64,000 bases of DNA, taken from the NCBI RefSeq assembly GCF_002994745.2, contig NC_037090.1, positions 9,669,501-9,733,500 on the forward strand, read 5' to 3'. The stretch is from Rosa chinensis. Its lineage: Eukaryota > Streptophyta > Magnoliopsida > Rosales > Rosaceae. This document shows, in pieces, positions 9,836 to 20,799 of this stretch (the first letter of the stretch is position 1; each line of letters starts with the position of its first letter). Below the pieces are notes generated by a model. It was not told the origin of the DNA and ran no database searches. It saw only the letters and a program-made list of their open reading frames with translations. Position numbers and translations under genes: made by a program.

Positions 9836-10252
9836 CTCTATCTGCTTATATTTCCTGCCAGTCAAACGGCTTTGCTCAATCTGACTTCTATTGGGGTTTG
9901 ACTCACACTTCCAAAACTGGTTTAATCATGTAAGATATCAAATTAGTGTTTTAATTTTTGGTCAGATTGTTTTTTTGTTTTTTGTTTTGTTTTGTTTTGT
10001 TTTTTTAATCAAAGTATGACTTTCATTAATAGCCATTCGTTGGTCGTCCATCTATTCAATCCTAAACGAAGCGAATTGCTATTAAAACTCTTCTACCAGA
10101 CAGAACCAGATTCTCTCTGAAACCCATTTGTAGTTTTAATTAATAAATAATGGGACTCTAGGTTCTAGGACATCAAAAACAAAGGTAATTAATAGATAAA
10201 CCCAGAAAAAAGGGAAACTCTTCGTGACCAGCAAGAAAGCGAGCGTTGTCGT
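9836..10252. other. Upstream region of the DREB2-like gene
   Basis: No gene is seen here. A T-rich tract with repeated TTTTGTT units occurs at about 9966-10008. The stretch separates the copia insertion from the likely stress-response elements of the DREB2-like promoter. Confidence 0.5.
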
Positions 10253-10259
10253 ACGTGTC
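10253..10259 (+). promoter_or_regulatory. ABRE-like element ACGTGTC upstream of DREB2-like
   Basis: ACGTGTC matches the abscisic-acid response element core and lies about 330 bp upstream of the ATG. ABREs are known to drive DREB2A in Arabidopsis; use here is inferred from position and sequence only. Confidence 0.5.
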
Positions 10260-10336
10260 ACGAGGATAGACCCGCAGATGAGTCGCCGTGGCCCTACAAA
10301 ATCAGCCTGGTCATCAATGAGCTATAAATATCCAAA

Positions 10337-10360
10337 TTCCAGAATTGTCAGAAGCATTTC
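10337..10360 (+). promoter_or_regulatory. Heat-shock-element-like TTCNNGAA upstream of DREB2-like
   Basis: TTCCAGAA (10337-10344) is a perfect two-unit heat shock element, with further GAA and TTC units at 10351-10360 in imperfect spacing. DREB2 genes are known heat-response genes; binding here is inferred. Confidence 0.4.
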
Positions 10361-10479
10361 TTCGTCCCCAAGTCACCAGTGACGACAAAGCTTGTTTTAT
10401 CTGCTCCCAACAACACAGAAACTTCGTCGGGTCATCTTGGATAAACCCCCCCTCATAAACCCTTCTCCAAGAATGAAGA

Positions 10480-10488
10480 CTATATATA
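10480..10488 (+). promoter_or_regulatory. TATA box of the DREB2-like gene
   Basis: CTATATATA lies about 100 bp upstream of the ATG at 10587, which places transcription start near 10515 and leaves a short 5' UTR rich in GA. An earlier TATAAATA (10323-10330) is a less likely alternative. Confidence 0.6.
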
Positions 10489-10586
10489 CGACGACGACCG
10501 GTCAAACTGGAGTTGAATAACACAGAGAGAGCTTCAGAGATAGAAGAAGTACAAGCTGCAGAGAGACCTCTCTTTCTGGTTCTGAA

Positions 10587-12642
10587 ATGACGCCCAAGAG
10601 TTCAGACGGGTCAGTTCTTTCTCACATGTCCCTTCTTCTTCTTCTTCTTTTATGAGCGTGCTTTCATCTTTATTTCATCTGGGTTTTTGCTTATGACTGT
10701 GGTTGTGTGTTTTTTTTTTTTTTTGTACATGTGAAATGATTATGTACTTTGAGAAATTGAAGTTTTGGGGACTCAAATGAGTTCATTTTGTTGTTTGATT
10801 CAGACCCTAGTTTGAGATTTATTGGAACTAGCTTCGGTTGTGCTTATTAGCTTTGGTTGTGCTTATTTCAGGGATAGAAAAATGGGCAAGAGGCCCAGAC
10901 TGGATGAAACTGTCGTTAAATGGGAGAAGTACAGTAAAAATTTTGATTTTGCTAAAGATGGATTGGTGAATCGGATGCCACGTAGGATGCCAACCGTGGG
11001 AGCTAGAAAGGGTCGTATGAGAGGAAAAGGAGGGCCTGAGAATTTGAATTGCAGTTATAGAGGTGTTAGGCAGAGGATTTGGGGCAAGTGGGTTTCTGAA
11101 ATTCGAGTACCAAATGCTAATACACATGGTTTGACGTCGAGAAAGGTTGGTCGTCTGTGGCTTGGTACTTTTGATACTGCTGTAGAAGCTGCACATGCTT
11201 ATGATAAAGCTGCAAAGGCCATGTATGGTCCTGTGGCTTGGCTTAATTTCCCCGAATCTTTGGAAACATCAATGTCGGATGAGACCACAGAATCGTGTGA
11301 TAATGCGTCTGAATTTGAGGATGGTGTGGGTGAAGAGCCAAAGCAGGAAGATGAGGTGTTTGATGCAACTGTAAAAGAGCCAAGTAATGAATGGCACCGG
11401 GAAGCTAACAGTATTAAATGCCAATTACAAATGGAGGACGAGCTTGTTAATAATGATGTAGAAGTTGAAGAACTGGCTATCAACAATGTAAGGGAGTCTG
11501 TAGATGAATGGCATTCAGAACCTAAGTATGTGAAATGTGAATTGCAAACTGAGGATGAGTTTGTTGAACATGATGTAGAAGTTGAAGCACTCGCTATGAA
11601 CAATGTAAGGGAGCCTGAAGATGTATGGCCTCGGGAACCCAAGTATGTGAAATGTGAATTGGAAAAAGAGGACCAACTTGTTACAAATGATGTTGAAGTT
11701 GAAGCAGTCACTGCAAACAATGTAAGGGAGTATGAAGATGTATGGCAGTGGGAACCTAAGTATGTAAAATGCGATTTGGAAGCTCAGGACGAGCTTCTTC
11801 AAAGTAAAGCTGAAGTTGAAAGACTTGCAATGAACAATGTAACAGAGGAGGAATTTCAAGCCGTGAGTTATGTTGGCAGCTCCAACCATAGACATGATAA
11901 TCACTTGGATAATTATCTTCAGGTTGGGAAATTTGATTCAGTACCTAGTGGTACGCCTTATACTAATTTGGACTTTCCAGATATTTTTTTGAGGTACAGT
12001 AATGATTACTTAGATGCTGAGCTTGTAGATGTGAAATGCAATCCAAAAAATGATTGCAACCCTTCAAATGATGTTACAGTTGACACGTCGGTAATGAGCA
12101 AACCCATGGAGAAAGAATTTGCTTTGATTCTGGAATCTGGAGACAACAATCTGCATAATGAACCGATTAACGTGGCAAGCAACAATCTGGTAACTAATCT
12201 GGGTGAATATGAAAAGACTGTGCTGCCTCCTAATGAATTTCAGGGCGATATTGCAGAAACTATGAAACCAAATGGCCATAATGGCTTTGGTGATAATAAT
12301 GCTTGCTTGCAGGAACATGACGAACGGATAAATGTGGCCTACAGTCCAAGATCTGGCATCAAGCCTTCAACAGATATTGAAACGCAGAAAGAGATCGACA
12401 GCAAACTTGGCGACTTGCATAGTTGGTCTCTTGATAAAACATATGGCATTGAGCTACATAATCTTCCTAATCAGTTGCAGATAGCGGATGGCCTATATGG
12501 AAGCTTTAATTATAAGGAGGAAGAATGTTTAGGTGTCGATTTTAATCTAGATTGGTCGAGGCAAAATTACTTTTCGGGTGAATTTGAAGAGAGTGCATTG
12601 CCTGATTCATGGTTCCCATACTATCACGGAGGCTCTAGCTAA
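10587..12642 (+). CDS. DREB2: DREB2-subgroup AP2/ERF transcription factor, two exons
   Basis: The gene model joins 10587-10609 and 10872-12642, giving 597 residues. Exon 1 encodes MTPKSSDG; the donor is GTCAGT and the acceptor TTATTTCAG, and the junction keeps frame into [11 protein letters not shown]. This start is preferred over the in-frame ATG at 10822, which would lie in the intron. A basic stretch followed by [10 protein letters not shown] (about 57-65) is the DREB2 hallmark and probable nuclear signal. The AP2 domain spans about 70-135 ([17 protein letters not shown] to RLWLGTF, ending AWLNFPES). It is odd: the Glu usual after EIR is Val, and about nine extra residues sit before RLWLG. 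Four 39-residue acidic repeats fill about 181-336, and the C terminus is acidic, as expected of an activator. The family binds DRE/CRT elements in drought and heat response. Confidence 0.85.
11389..11856 (+). repeat. Four in-frame 117-bp coding repeats in DREB2-like
   Basis: The TGG codon of each copy falls at 11392, 11509, 11626 and 11743, an exact 117-bp (39-residue) period. Each unit has the pattern W..E.KY(V/I)KC(E/Q/D)L...(D/E)(E/Q)L followed by VEVE.LA.NNV(R/T)E. Copies differ at many sites, so the expansion is not recent. The units are acidic and lie between the AP2 domain and the C terminus. Confidence 0.95.
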
Positions 12643-13502
12643 ATTGGATACACTTTTTCATAGTTTGGATATATATCAGTCATCTTTGTCCATGTTATTA
12701 CAAAGGAGTTTTAAGCAAGACATGTGCTGCAGTACTTCTACAGCTATACTATTCATGCCTGTTGCACTATTATTTTTAGGAATTGAAAGATTTGACAGGA
12801 ACTTCCTGAGATTTACTTTTATCAAACTAGGAGACTGAGTTGTATTTTCTTTCAAAATCTCCATGTATTCTGATGGAAACTGTATTTTCATTTTAGGGTC
12901 CTCGATGTCATTTTATGAACATTTGTTAAGTGCTGAAAACTTGAAATGAGTTCAGTGCATATAAAATAGCCTATGAATCAAGTGTTACATCACAAACCCC
13001 CTTTAGTCCCTACGCTTTGGTTTGATTTCAATTGGCTGTACTCTACTTGTTTTAACCTGGTAAAAGTGCATTGGAAAAGCATATAACTTACGCCAACCAA
13101 AAATGTATAGCCCGGGTAAACAAGTTTTCCAAGGAAAAAAATGTATATGTTTGGGGCTGCAGTTGACTCTATTTACATACAAAAAGCCCATATTTACAAG
13201 AACCAAGTGAAGAATGCAAGGGAAGAAAATTTGGTATGGACCTCTTGTCAACTTCCAAACTCCTTGCAAGTTAAATCCAGTACGTTGTTCTAAGCTCACC
13301 GGATGCAATCCCTTGTTGATTCAGCTAGTCTTAGTAATCAGATAGGCCCTGACCGCTGCCATCACCGAAGCACAGATAAAGGTTACTCCATTAGCATGAA
13401 AGTTTGGAGAAGTTTCTTGTATCCGGCAGACCTGACGGCATTCAATGTAGGAGCAGACAAGAAGCTTTTTCCCCTTTACTAGATAATCGACCATCCATCT
13501 CA
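12643..13502. other. 3' flanks of the DREB2-like and DTX44-like genes
   Basis: The two genes converge here. No ORF of note is present. The part near 13300-13502 is likely the DTX44-like 3' UTR, and 12643 to about 12980 the DREB2-like 3' UTR. No polyadenylation site could be fixed. Confidence 0.5.
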
Positions 13503-16500
13503 CTAACTTTTCAACTCCCCTTCATCCCAGACCAGTTTCCATGGTCCACTTTTTGTACCTAACCTGAAATGCAAAATATTTATGAGAAAGTTGTAACTAT
13601 TTTCAGCTTTGAATACCTGGAAATGAGTTTACCTCCAAATTCCAGCTATTACACGCAATGCCATGAAGAGAAACAACCCCGCCCAGATTCCAGCAAGACC
13701 AAAAACAGGAGCAGCCAAAAGTATGAACACTGAAGAAGTCAGTCCTACCAGCACCTACGCATCACAAATGATGGGTTAGAAAGAAAGACATATCATGTCA
13801 GTGATTATCTATTCGTGATAGGATCAGAGAATACCATTGAATACGCAGCAAATTCAAAGTCTGAAACTCCATAGTACAGCCCATCAAGAACAAATGCTAT
13901 AGCGTTAAACGGCTGAGATCCGGCAACAAACTGACAAAAAGTCTCCGCATCAGTTATGTGTAACAATATTATGTCTACTAGTTATGGGCTGCAACTAATA
14001 TACACATGACTCTTATAGATACTACTACAGTGTTCACATATGTTGTCCTTACCAATAGACCAGAACATGCAATTGCTAGGACTTCTGTGTCTGTGCTGAA
14101 TAAGCCAGAAAACGGTTTAAAACCAATGAATAATATGCCAGACAAACCAATTCCCATCACTAAACCTAGCTGCTCAAAATTCAAACAGAAAATGGAAATT
14201 CTGGGTCAGCCATAATGAAAAAGGAGGGAAACAAGACGATATTAATTTATAATCAGAATGTCACAGAATATTGCAAAAGGATTACCAACCTGTAGAGCTT
14301 TGTAAACCACTTGGCGTGCTTCTTCATAATTCTTTTGGGAATAACCACTGGCAAGAAGTGTCTGTGAAGAAACACCATCATAATGACAATATTAGGATAT
14401 TTTAATCAGCATATGTATGATAAGGATGAAGAAAAGCAGCTATGAAACCAGAATAATAACTCGAAAACAGAATGCTCCTTTTCTTTTGTTAAAATTTATT
14501 TCCTGTAATATGATCGTATGGGTCATATGACACTTGTAGACTTGAGAATACCATACCTGACCAGCAAGAGCTAATGCATCAGTAAGCAACGATACTGCCA
14601 GCCAAACTTGAATGCAAATCTGATGACCAGCCATAGGTACAGGGCCCTCCCTAGCTGCCATGGATGTGGCTAGTGTCGTAGTTACAACCACTGCTAAGGT
14701 TCTGCCAATAAGAAGACCCCCTGCAATATATGGCAAACATATTTAGAATAGTGAAACAAACATATCTCCAAACAATAAACACATTAACAAAGTATCTACC
14801 AGATTTGAGATAACGGACAATTCTTCTTCCATCAATATTAGTAGGGATAAGTGATATTTGGGTATTCAATTTCCACAAAAGAATAGCAGCAATCAAATAC
14901 CTGCAAAGAATAGACATGTAAAGTTCTGTTAGAGAGTCTTAGAAATAAAATTGACAGAATATAGTAACAGGAGCTTGAAATTGAAAATACACCAGTATAA
15001 TTAAGTTTACCACATCATTGACGTACTCAGAAATCACAGTAGCAACCGCAGCACCACCAATGCCAAAATTAAAAATAAATATCAATATACCATCCAGTAC
15101 AGCATTAAGTGCATTGCCAGCACCTGGAATCAAGCAGAATAGGTTGTCACTAACTCAGCTAGATGAATATAAGCAAAAGAAATGTCGAAGAAAAGGCAAA
15201 GCATATTAGAATTTAGAATGGTTCTAAAGTCCTAGAAGATCCACATGCCACCAGATACCTCATCAGGCATTACATTTTCATCACTTGGGAAAAACAACAA
15301 AATCATTGGCCATGAAGTTTGACTATCAACAAATGACATCATGTGATTATAATTCTTCAGTCCTTCAAGCAACATAACTTGGAGCTGATATAAACATGAT
15401 GGATGCTACCAAGTTAACAACTTGAAGGACAGTGATGAGGAGCTACTGAGCTAGGCTTATATGGCCAATTGAAGGAGAAACTTACAGTTGAATCACAAAC
15501 ACTCAAAATACTTACAGATGGCATACAAAGGTGTCTTTGTGTCCTTAAATCCACGAAATGTTCCTTGTGCAGCGAGTGCAATTACAATAGGTGGAGCACC
15601 AAATGCCCTTAGGGAAAGAAACTGCTCGGCAGGTATTCGCATTGGTGAATCCTGTAGCAACAGGAAACCTCAGTAAAAATTCAGTTAAATTAACTTGTAA
15701 TGCACATCCCATAATGTGAAGTAAATTCAACAACAGAGATAGAAAAACTATATATATTCAACTAAGCTACGTATAATGCAGTCCAACTACGAAAATACAT
15801 GGATAAAATAAACAAAACTGGATATTCATAGCTGGTCGAGTTCGACATACAACACATATACCCATGGCATCCATCAAGACACCCGAGCCAAGAAAAAGAG
15901 CAACAGCTTCAGCAATGCCAATGCTAGCTGCAAGAGCCAACGAAGTGGACGCCGAGGGTAGGAGCTTCTTGCTTTCCTTGTAACCCTGGCAATCTTCAAA
16001 CCAAACTCTCGATTAAATCAACCAACACTACAAACACAGCAAAGCTTAATTTCCCAGGGAAAAAAAAAAAAAAAAAAAAGCAATCACCATCACCAATCTG
16101 TTGAGAACCATCCTTTGCCTTGCCAACTAATGCCTGCTCTTCGGCAACGAAAGACGTGGTAATGTTGAGCAATGGAACGTTAAACAACTTCGAAACCAAA
16201 TTGAACACCGAAGCCGAAACACCAACTGCTGCCAGTTCCACAGATCCTACACATCCCAAGAATAACACCACTGACTTCAAAAACAAGCTATCTTAAGCAA
16301 ATCACCAACTTCAAGAGCTTAGTGATCAAATTACCTAAATGCCCAACAAAGGCTGTATCAATCAAAGAAGCAATGGGGTCAGCAGCCAGAGCCAAAGCAG
16401 CAGGCAATGCAATTGATAAAATGTCCACAACAATCCCATCATACTCGACGCTCTCATCTCTGCAACCATTCATCAAAATTACGAAACCGAAAAAACACGT

Positions 16501-16858
16501 AAAGTTTATCACTTCACTCCACAAATTGCTGAATATTTGAAGTCTAACCAATATTCACAGCGTACCTTAAACGACGAAGCCGAATGAACAAGGGTGAGTT
16601 GAATAAGGACAATTGGGAAGGAGGACTTGGGTCGGGCCGATTGGCCGCCCTTTTGGGTTTTTTGATAATGGGGTTTGGCTCTTCCGGCGAACTTTGAAGT
16701 GAAGTGGAGCTGTTCTTGGGAGACGTGGATTTGAGGAGGGTGCGGAGAGCGAGGGAGCGTTTTGGGGTTCTGGTGAGGGGTTGTGTCTTGGATGATTGGT
16801 TGGTTTCCGACGAATATGTACATAGGAATTGGTGCGAGAGCGAGAGAGAACTCGCCAT
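13503..16858 (-). CDS. DTX44: Plastid MATE-family transporter, DETOXIFICATION 44-like, 13 exons
   Basis: The exons, on the minus strand from the 5' end, are 16566-16858, 16335-16459, 16094-16246, 15851-15993, 15516-15651, 15027-15123, 14800-14900, 14557-14720, 14290-14361, 14053-14169, 13835-13930, 13633-13754 and 13503-13563. All introns are GT-AG and the phases add up to a 559-residue protein. Residues 1 to about 95 are Ser/Thr/Arg-rich and low in acidic residues, a plausible chloroplast transit peptide. The MatE core follows: ILSIALPAALALAADPIASL, DTAFVGHLGSVELAAVGVSA, VDSPMRIPAEQFLSLRA, FVLDGLYYGVSDF, AGIWRLGTKSGPW. These match the DTX44 type. MATE proteins are 12-helix Na+ or H+ coupled antiporters; the substrate of this one is not known to me. 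No frameshift or missing exon is seen, so it looks functional. Confidence 0.9.
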
Positions 16859-17144
16859 TTTGAATTGCTTGGGAGGAATTGAATGGCTTCAGTTACTCAC
16901 TTCTTGGAGGAGGAGGAGGAGGAGGAGGAGGAGAAGGCCTGCAACCATATGTTTGTGCGTGTCGTTTTATCTGTTTTGTTGTGTAACGACTTTAACGGAC
17001 AGTGAGAGCGCCAAAAAATATCTTTCTTGTTGGGCCAAATCAAACACTGGTTTCCATTTTTCGAGCCATTGGAAAGAACAAGGCCCAATTTTTGTGCAGC
17101 CCCAGGGGTTGGAAATATTTTCCTTGAAAGGAAAAGTCTGATAT
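16859..17144 (-). promoter_or_regulatory. Likely 5' UTR and promoter of DTX44-like, with GGA repeat
   Basis: A (GGA)n tract at 16906-16933 lies about 50 bp upstream of the start codon. On the transcribed strand it reads as a TCC repeat, common in plant 5' UTRs. No clear TATA box was found. Confidence 0.4.
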
Positions 17145-18343
17145 AATTGCTGTTTATTTGAAGTATAGGAACTATTGCACTTTTTGGGTATCGAGGACAT
17201 ATCCACTACTCTCCAAACTTTTGCATAATTGAGCAACAATTCCAAAATTGGCTCACATTATAGGGGAATGAAGGCAAATCTCAGTCATGAGAACTAGCGT
17301 CACAACTTGTGCAACTTTGTGAATCAATATATTTGCTCAGTCATCGAGAATTAGGCCAAAACTAATGTATGAATTGGCAATTCACTTCACAATCGTTCTA
17401 CCAACCAAATTCCACAAAGAATGTATACTTATTCGAAACAGGGAAGAGATCAATCACCGACAAATAACTGAAGAAGCCTCCTTATTTTCTTTTAGTTGTG
17501 AAGGAATTTGGGACCTCATTTTCTTTTCTCTTTTCCATATGACCCACTTACTTTTGTTAGATACTTAGATGTAGTAAACGGGCAAAAATAACTAGATAAG
17601 TTAGAATAGTTCATTTCATTTCTTTGATATTATTATAGGAAAATGGGGTTCGAACTTAAGAATCTTGACCAACGGTAGAGTAGTAATATTAATTGGCATA
17701 AATTATTTTCTTTTTTATTATACTCATTCTAAATAAATAAACATGCAAGTAAATTTAGACCATGAGCATGCCTATCTACATATGATGGTTTTTTAACTAG
17801 TCAATGTACAATCAAGCTTTAGTGATAACGTTGGAAATAAGCTCTTGGGGTTGGTTTAAGCACTGAGGAAGATACGGAAACGAAATAGAACAAGAATATA
17901 TTATGTTTCGAAACCACAAAGAAGAATGAATTAAACCTATAAGCTTCACATTTGTTTGAGTTCGTTACATATATATCCTCGTTAGATAGTGCTGAGGCTT
18001 AAGTAGAAGATCCTCTAAATGTCACAAAGAAAAAACATTTTAGGCCAAAACAGAGCAATGGAAAATAACACAAAACTCAAGGTAGGCCAAAACAGAGCAG
18101 TGGAAAATAACACACAAAACTCAAGGAACCCTGAGGTATATGTAGTGATTTGGTTTCATATATATTCATTCATCAAATACAAGCTCAGCTGGGTAAGCAA
18201 TTATGACGAGGCATCAGCTGATTAATCCCATTTTCTGATTTGTGGAACTACACCAAAAGCTTGATTTTTACACTTCACATAATTGGCTTTTGTTTTTGTC
18301 ACTATTACTAAGCTAATTGGCCACAAGTGATGATGTTAGAGCT
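17145..18343. other. Intergenic, with a small tandem duplication
   Basis: No gene is recognised. At 18042-18126 a unit of about 42 bp starting AGGCCAAAACAGAGCA and ending AAACTCAAGG is present twice in tandem. The rest is AT-rich single-copy-looking sequence. Confidence 0.5.
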
Positions 18344-18557
18344 GCTCATCTTCATTCTCACTCATTCCCAATATAGCAGCAACCTGCAATCATTGAAGCC
18401 GAAGTAGAAAAAGCCTCTAACACTTGGATAATACACCCAACATAATTACTTGGCTTCAACCTACCAAAGTAGCACAAGTATTTGGCCAAAGTTAAAAGCA
18501 GCTGTAGTACTAATGAGAGATATTTTAGTGGAAAGACCAAGTGAATTGTGCTTACCT
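18344..18557 (-). other. Possible spliced 3' exon pair of the MIR390 primary transcript
   Basis: On the minus strand TTTCAG then GTAAGC (18557 downward) is a good donor and ATTGCAG (ending near 18386) a good acceptor. The short tail after the acceptor reads VAAILGMSENEDEQL then stop. The MIR390 hairpin is about 0.6 kb upstream on the same strand. Whether these sites belong to its transcript or to an unseen small gene cannot be told from sequence. Confidence 0.2.
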
Positions 18558-19140
18558 GAAAGAGGAAAGAAAATATCAGAAAGGTGCAAAAACCCTTTAG
18601 CTAAATTTTAGGTAGTTTATCTGACGACCCTGACTTTTCACCAGCTTGGGTTTGGAAGTATAGTCAACATCCTCCGGTCCAACTCAATTCCATGTGATCC
18701 TTCAGTAATACCCATTATTTCTCATGTTTGTACACAAACTTTTGACAGTACCATGGAAATAAATAGAGAGAAAGAATGAAGCTGAAAATGGGGGTTGGTT
18801 AAAAATGGAAAGAGGAGCCCTGGCTTTTGGGGACCTTTGCAAATTACAAACCCAGAAGGCTCTTGAGGAAAAAGATGCGGCTTCAGATTGCTTCCTGATT
18901 TGAAAGCAAATGAGGCAAAGAGGGAATAAAACTGACCCAATAAAACTATACTAGCTTGTCAAACTCGGACTGTTTCAATACAGATTTTGGGTCTGATTCT
19001 TTTGGATGAGACCAAATAGCAAACTAGAGCATGTACTACATGAACCTTCCTGCACATAATAAAAGAATTACCAACAAAAAAAGAGAATAAATAGCAAAGC
19101 TAACTTTGTTGAGGAAAAACAAAGCAAGCAACAGAGATCA

Positions 19141-19256
19141 AAGTAAGAAGAACCCAGGAAACCCAGGATGGATAGCGATATATATGATTAAGCTAATAAT
19201 CAAAGCAAAGCATAAATGGCGCTATCCCTCCTGAGCTTTACAGATTCTTCCATACT
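19141..19256 (-). ncRNA. MIR390: MIR390 precursor hairpin
   Basis: The mature arm is the complement of 19218-19238; it begins AAGCTCAGGAGG and ends GATAGCGCC, identical to miR390. The complement of 19157-19177 is the star strand, beginning CGCTATCCATCC. The two pair with 2-nt 3' overhangs, with one G/A mismatch opposite position 11 and two G-U wobbles. The loop is 40 nt. The stem extends below the duplex through GAAGAATCTG and its partner GGGTTCTTCTT. In plants miR390 loads AGO7 and triggers phased tasiRNA from TAS3 transcripts, which limits ARF3/ARF4 in leaf, root and flower development. Sequence, pairing, arm and size all fit, so the call is strong. Confidence 0.96.
19218..19238 (-). ncRNA. 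miR390: Mature miR390
   Basis: This 21-nt sequence on the 5' arm starts with A, the 5' base of miR390. It matches the canonical plant miRNA at every position as I know it. Confidence 0.96.
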
Positions 19257-19430
19257 AGCCTTTAACACCATGATCAGCTAGGTAAAGAAGAAGAAGAAGA
19301 AGAAGCTAGCTCTACTAGCTAGGGTAGGCTAGACTAGCCCTTTTACCCAGAAAATGCTATCAAGCGCTTAACTTAGCTTCTGAGTTGTGGAATATGATTA
19401 TGGTAGGAAAGGCTGTGAGAAGGGCAGGCA

Positions 19431-19441
19431 GTATTTATAGC
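19431..19441 (-). promoter_or_regulatory. TATA box of MIR390
   Basis: The minus strand reads GCTATAAATAC here, about 190 bp upstream of the mature miRNA. Transcription would start near 19405, followed by a leader with a CTT-rich tract (about 19284-19302). Confidence 0.65.
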
Positions 19442-20466
19442 AGAGCAGCTGAGTAGTAATTAACAAGGGTACGTGTAATGTGGGGATAAGCTCTCTTCTT
19501 GAGCCATTAAAAGCTTCGCAGAAACACAAACAATTACTAATTTCTCAAGCTAAACTAAGCGTCTAAGCCAATGGTACAGAAGTGACTCTTAATGATCTTT
19601 AACATCACCGGAATGACAATTTCCTAATTGTTTGGTGTCGTTCTAAAATTTTATCGTTATACGGAAAGCCTATTTTGATTTTGGGTATTTTCTTGAGTGT
19701 TCTTTTCCTCATAAAAAACACACTAAATGTGTAATTATATAGACCAACTCTATATATTGCAACCTACATCAATATAGCACTTTGTAGGATTTCTCATAAT
19801 TTGTTATATAACTTTCGTCTTCATTTACGAAAAGAAGAGGGAAAAAACTGTTTAATAAGATATAAGTCCATCTAAACACCTTTATATGCATTGAGTGTGT
19901 GGTAATAACCAATATAAGTTTCTTTCTCTATGTGAATGATGTAAAATACTTGTTATGTTTTTGTATAATCGTAATATTATTTTTAATTATACATAGTGAT
20001 GAGCTCATAAATAAAGAAAATAAGATAAAATTTTTGAAAAATTGTTTCGAACAAATTGAGACGATGCTACAAACCCGAGAGTTTAAACTTTTCCATCCTA
20101 CTCAAAGCGTTGCCTCAAGTCCTCAACTATACTAGCCATACAAAAGTTGGGGATGAGTTTCTTCACCATGCTCGATCATTCATGGCTCTGCATCCGTATT
20201 TCTTCTAAATTAGCAATCCAGTTTCTCAGCATCCTGGACATCAATGTATGTGTTTCCAATCGCATATAACAATAAATAACCTCTTATAATTAACCTGACA
20301 CGAGTATTATTACAACGTCGTGAGGTAAACTACTTTCTTTCTCCTTCCGCACAAGTGAGCCAGTTACTTTCCACAGCAGTGAAAACTTGATGAATAAAGA
20401 AATGAAAAGTGTCCTACACAGCTTTTACAGTCTCTCTCTGACCGTGACTCAGAGAGAGAGAGAGAG
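19442..20466. other. Intergenic upstream of MIR390
   Basis: AT-rich sequence with no recognised gene. A short (AG)n run lies at about 20450-20466. Distal MIR390 control elements may be here but none is evident. Confidence 0.5.
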
Positions 20467-20799
20467 ATGCAAGTAGTGCCTTGGAAATTGAATCGTCCTG
20501 ACTTTCATTTTCGGCTACCCAAAGTCCCAGACTCGACTGACTCCTCCTGCCTCCTCCTACTTACTACATCCCCAGAGAGAAGAGTCCACTACCACCACAA
20601 TTCCCAGACTTCATATTACTATCCCCGAGGCACATTCCTCCCCAAGATACCCCTCTCAACTATCTCCTTTTACCCATCTAGGGCATCCAGGGCAAACTGC
20701 AAAGATATCGAAACTTCGTTTCGTTTCCGGTGTGTTGTTTCAATCCATTTTCAGGTTATCTTAGAAGTGTACGTTGTTCAAAGTTCCGGTGTGTATTAA
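20467..20799 (+). CDS. Unrecognised 110-residue ORF, doubtful
   Basis: This ORF starts MQVVPWKLNRPDFHFRLPKV right after an (AG)n tract that could be a 5' UTR. It is rich in Ser, Tyr and Pro, and I recognise no domain, signal peptide or membrane segment. It may be a small gene, the 5' exon of a broken gene, or chance. A GT at about 20730 could be a donor but no partner exon is visible before the next element. Confidence 0.2.
   Translation: MQVVPWKLNRPDFHFRLPKVPDSTDSSCLLLLTTSPERRVHYHHNSQTSYYYPRGTFLPKIPLSTISFYPSRASRANCKDIETSFRFRCVVSIHFQVILEVYVVQSSGVY

Noticed and set aside
10822..10871. ATG at 10822 as start of the DREB2-like protein
   Set aside because: The spliced model from 10587 has a TATA box, good splice sites and frame continuity; the 10822 ATG would lie within the intron just before the acceptor.
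11199..11904. Minus-strand ORFs of 129 and 173 codons
   Set aside because: They are antisense shadows of the 117-bp coding repeats in the DREB2-like gene, with Ser/Thr-rich, repeat-driven composition.
12643..13000. Small ORF overlapping the DREB2-like stop
   Set aside because: It reads out of frame through the 3' UTR and has no similarity.
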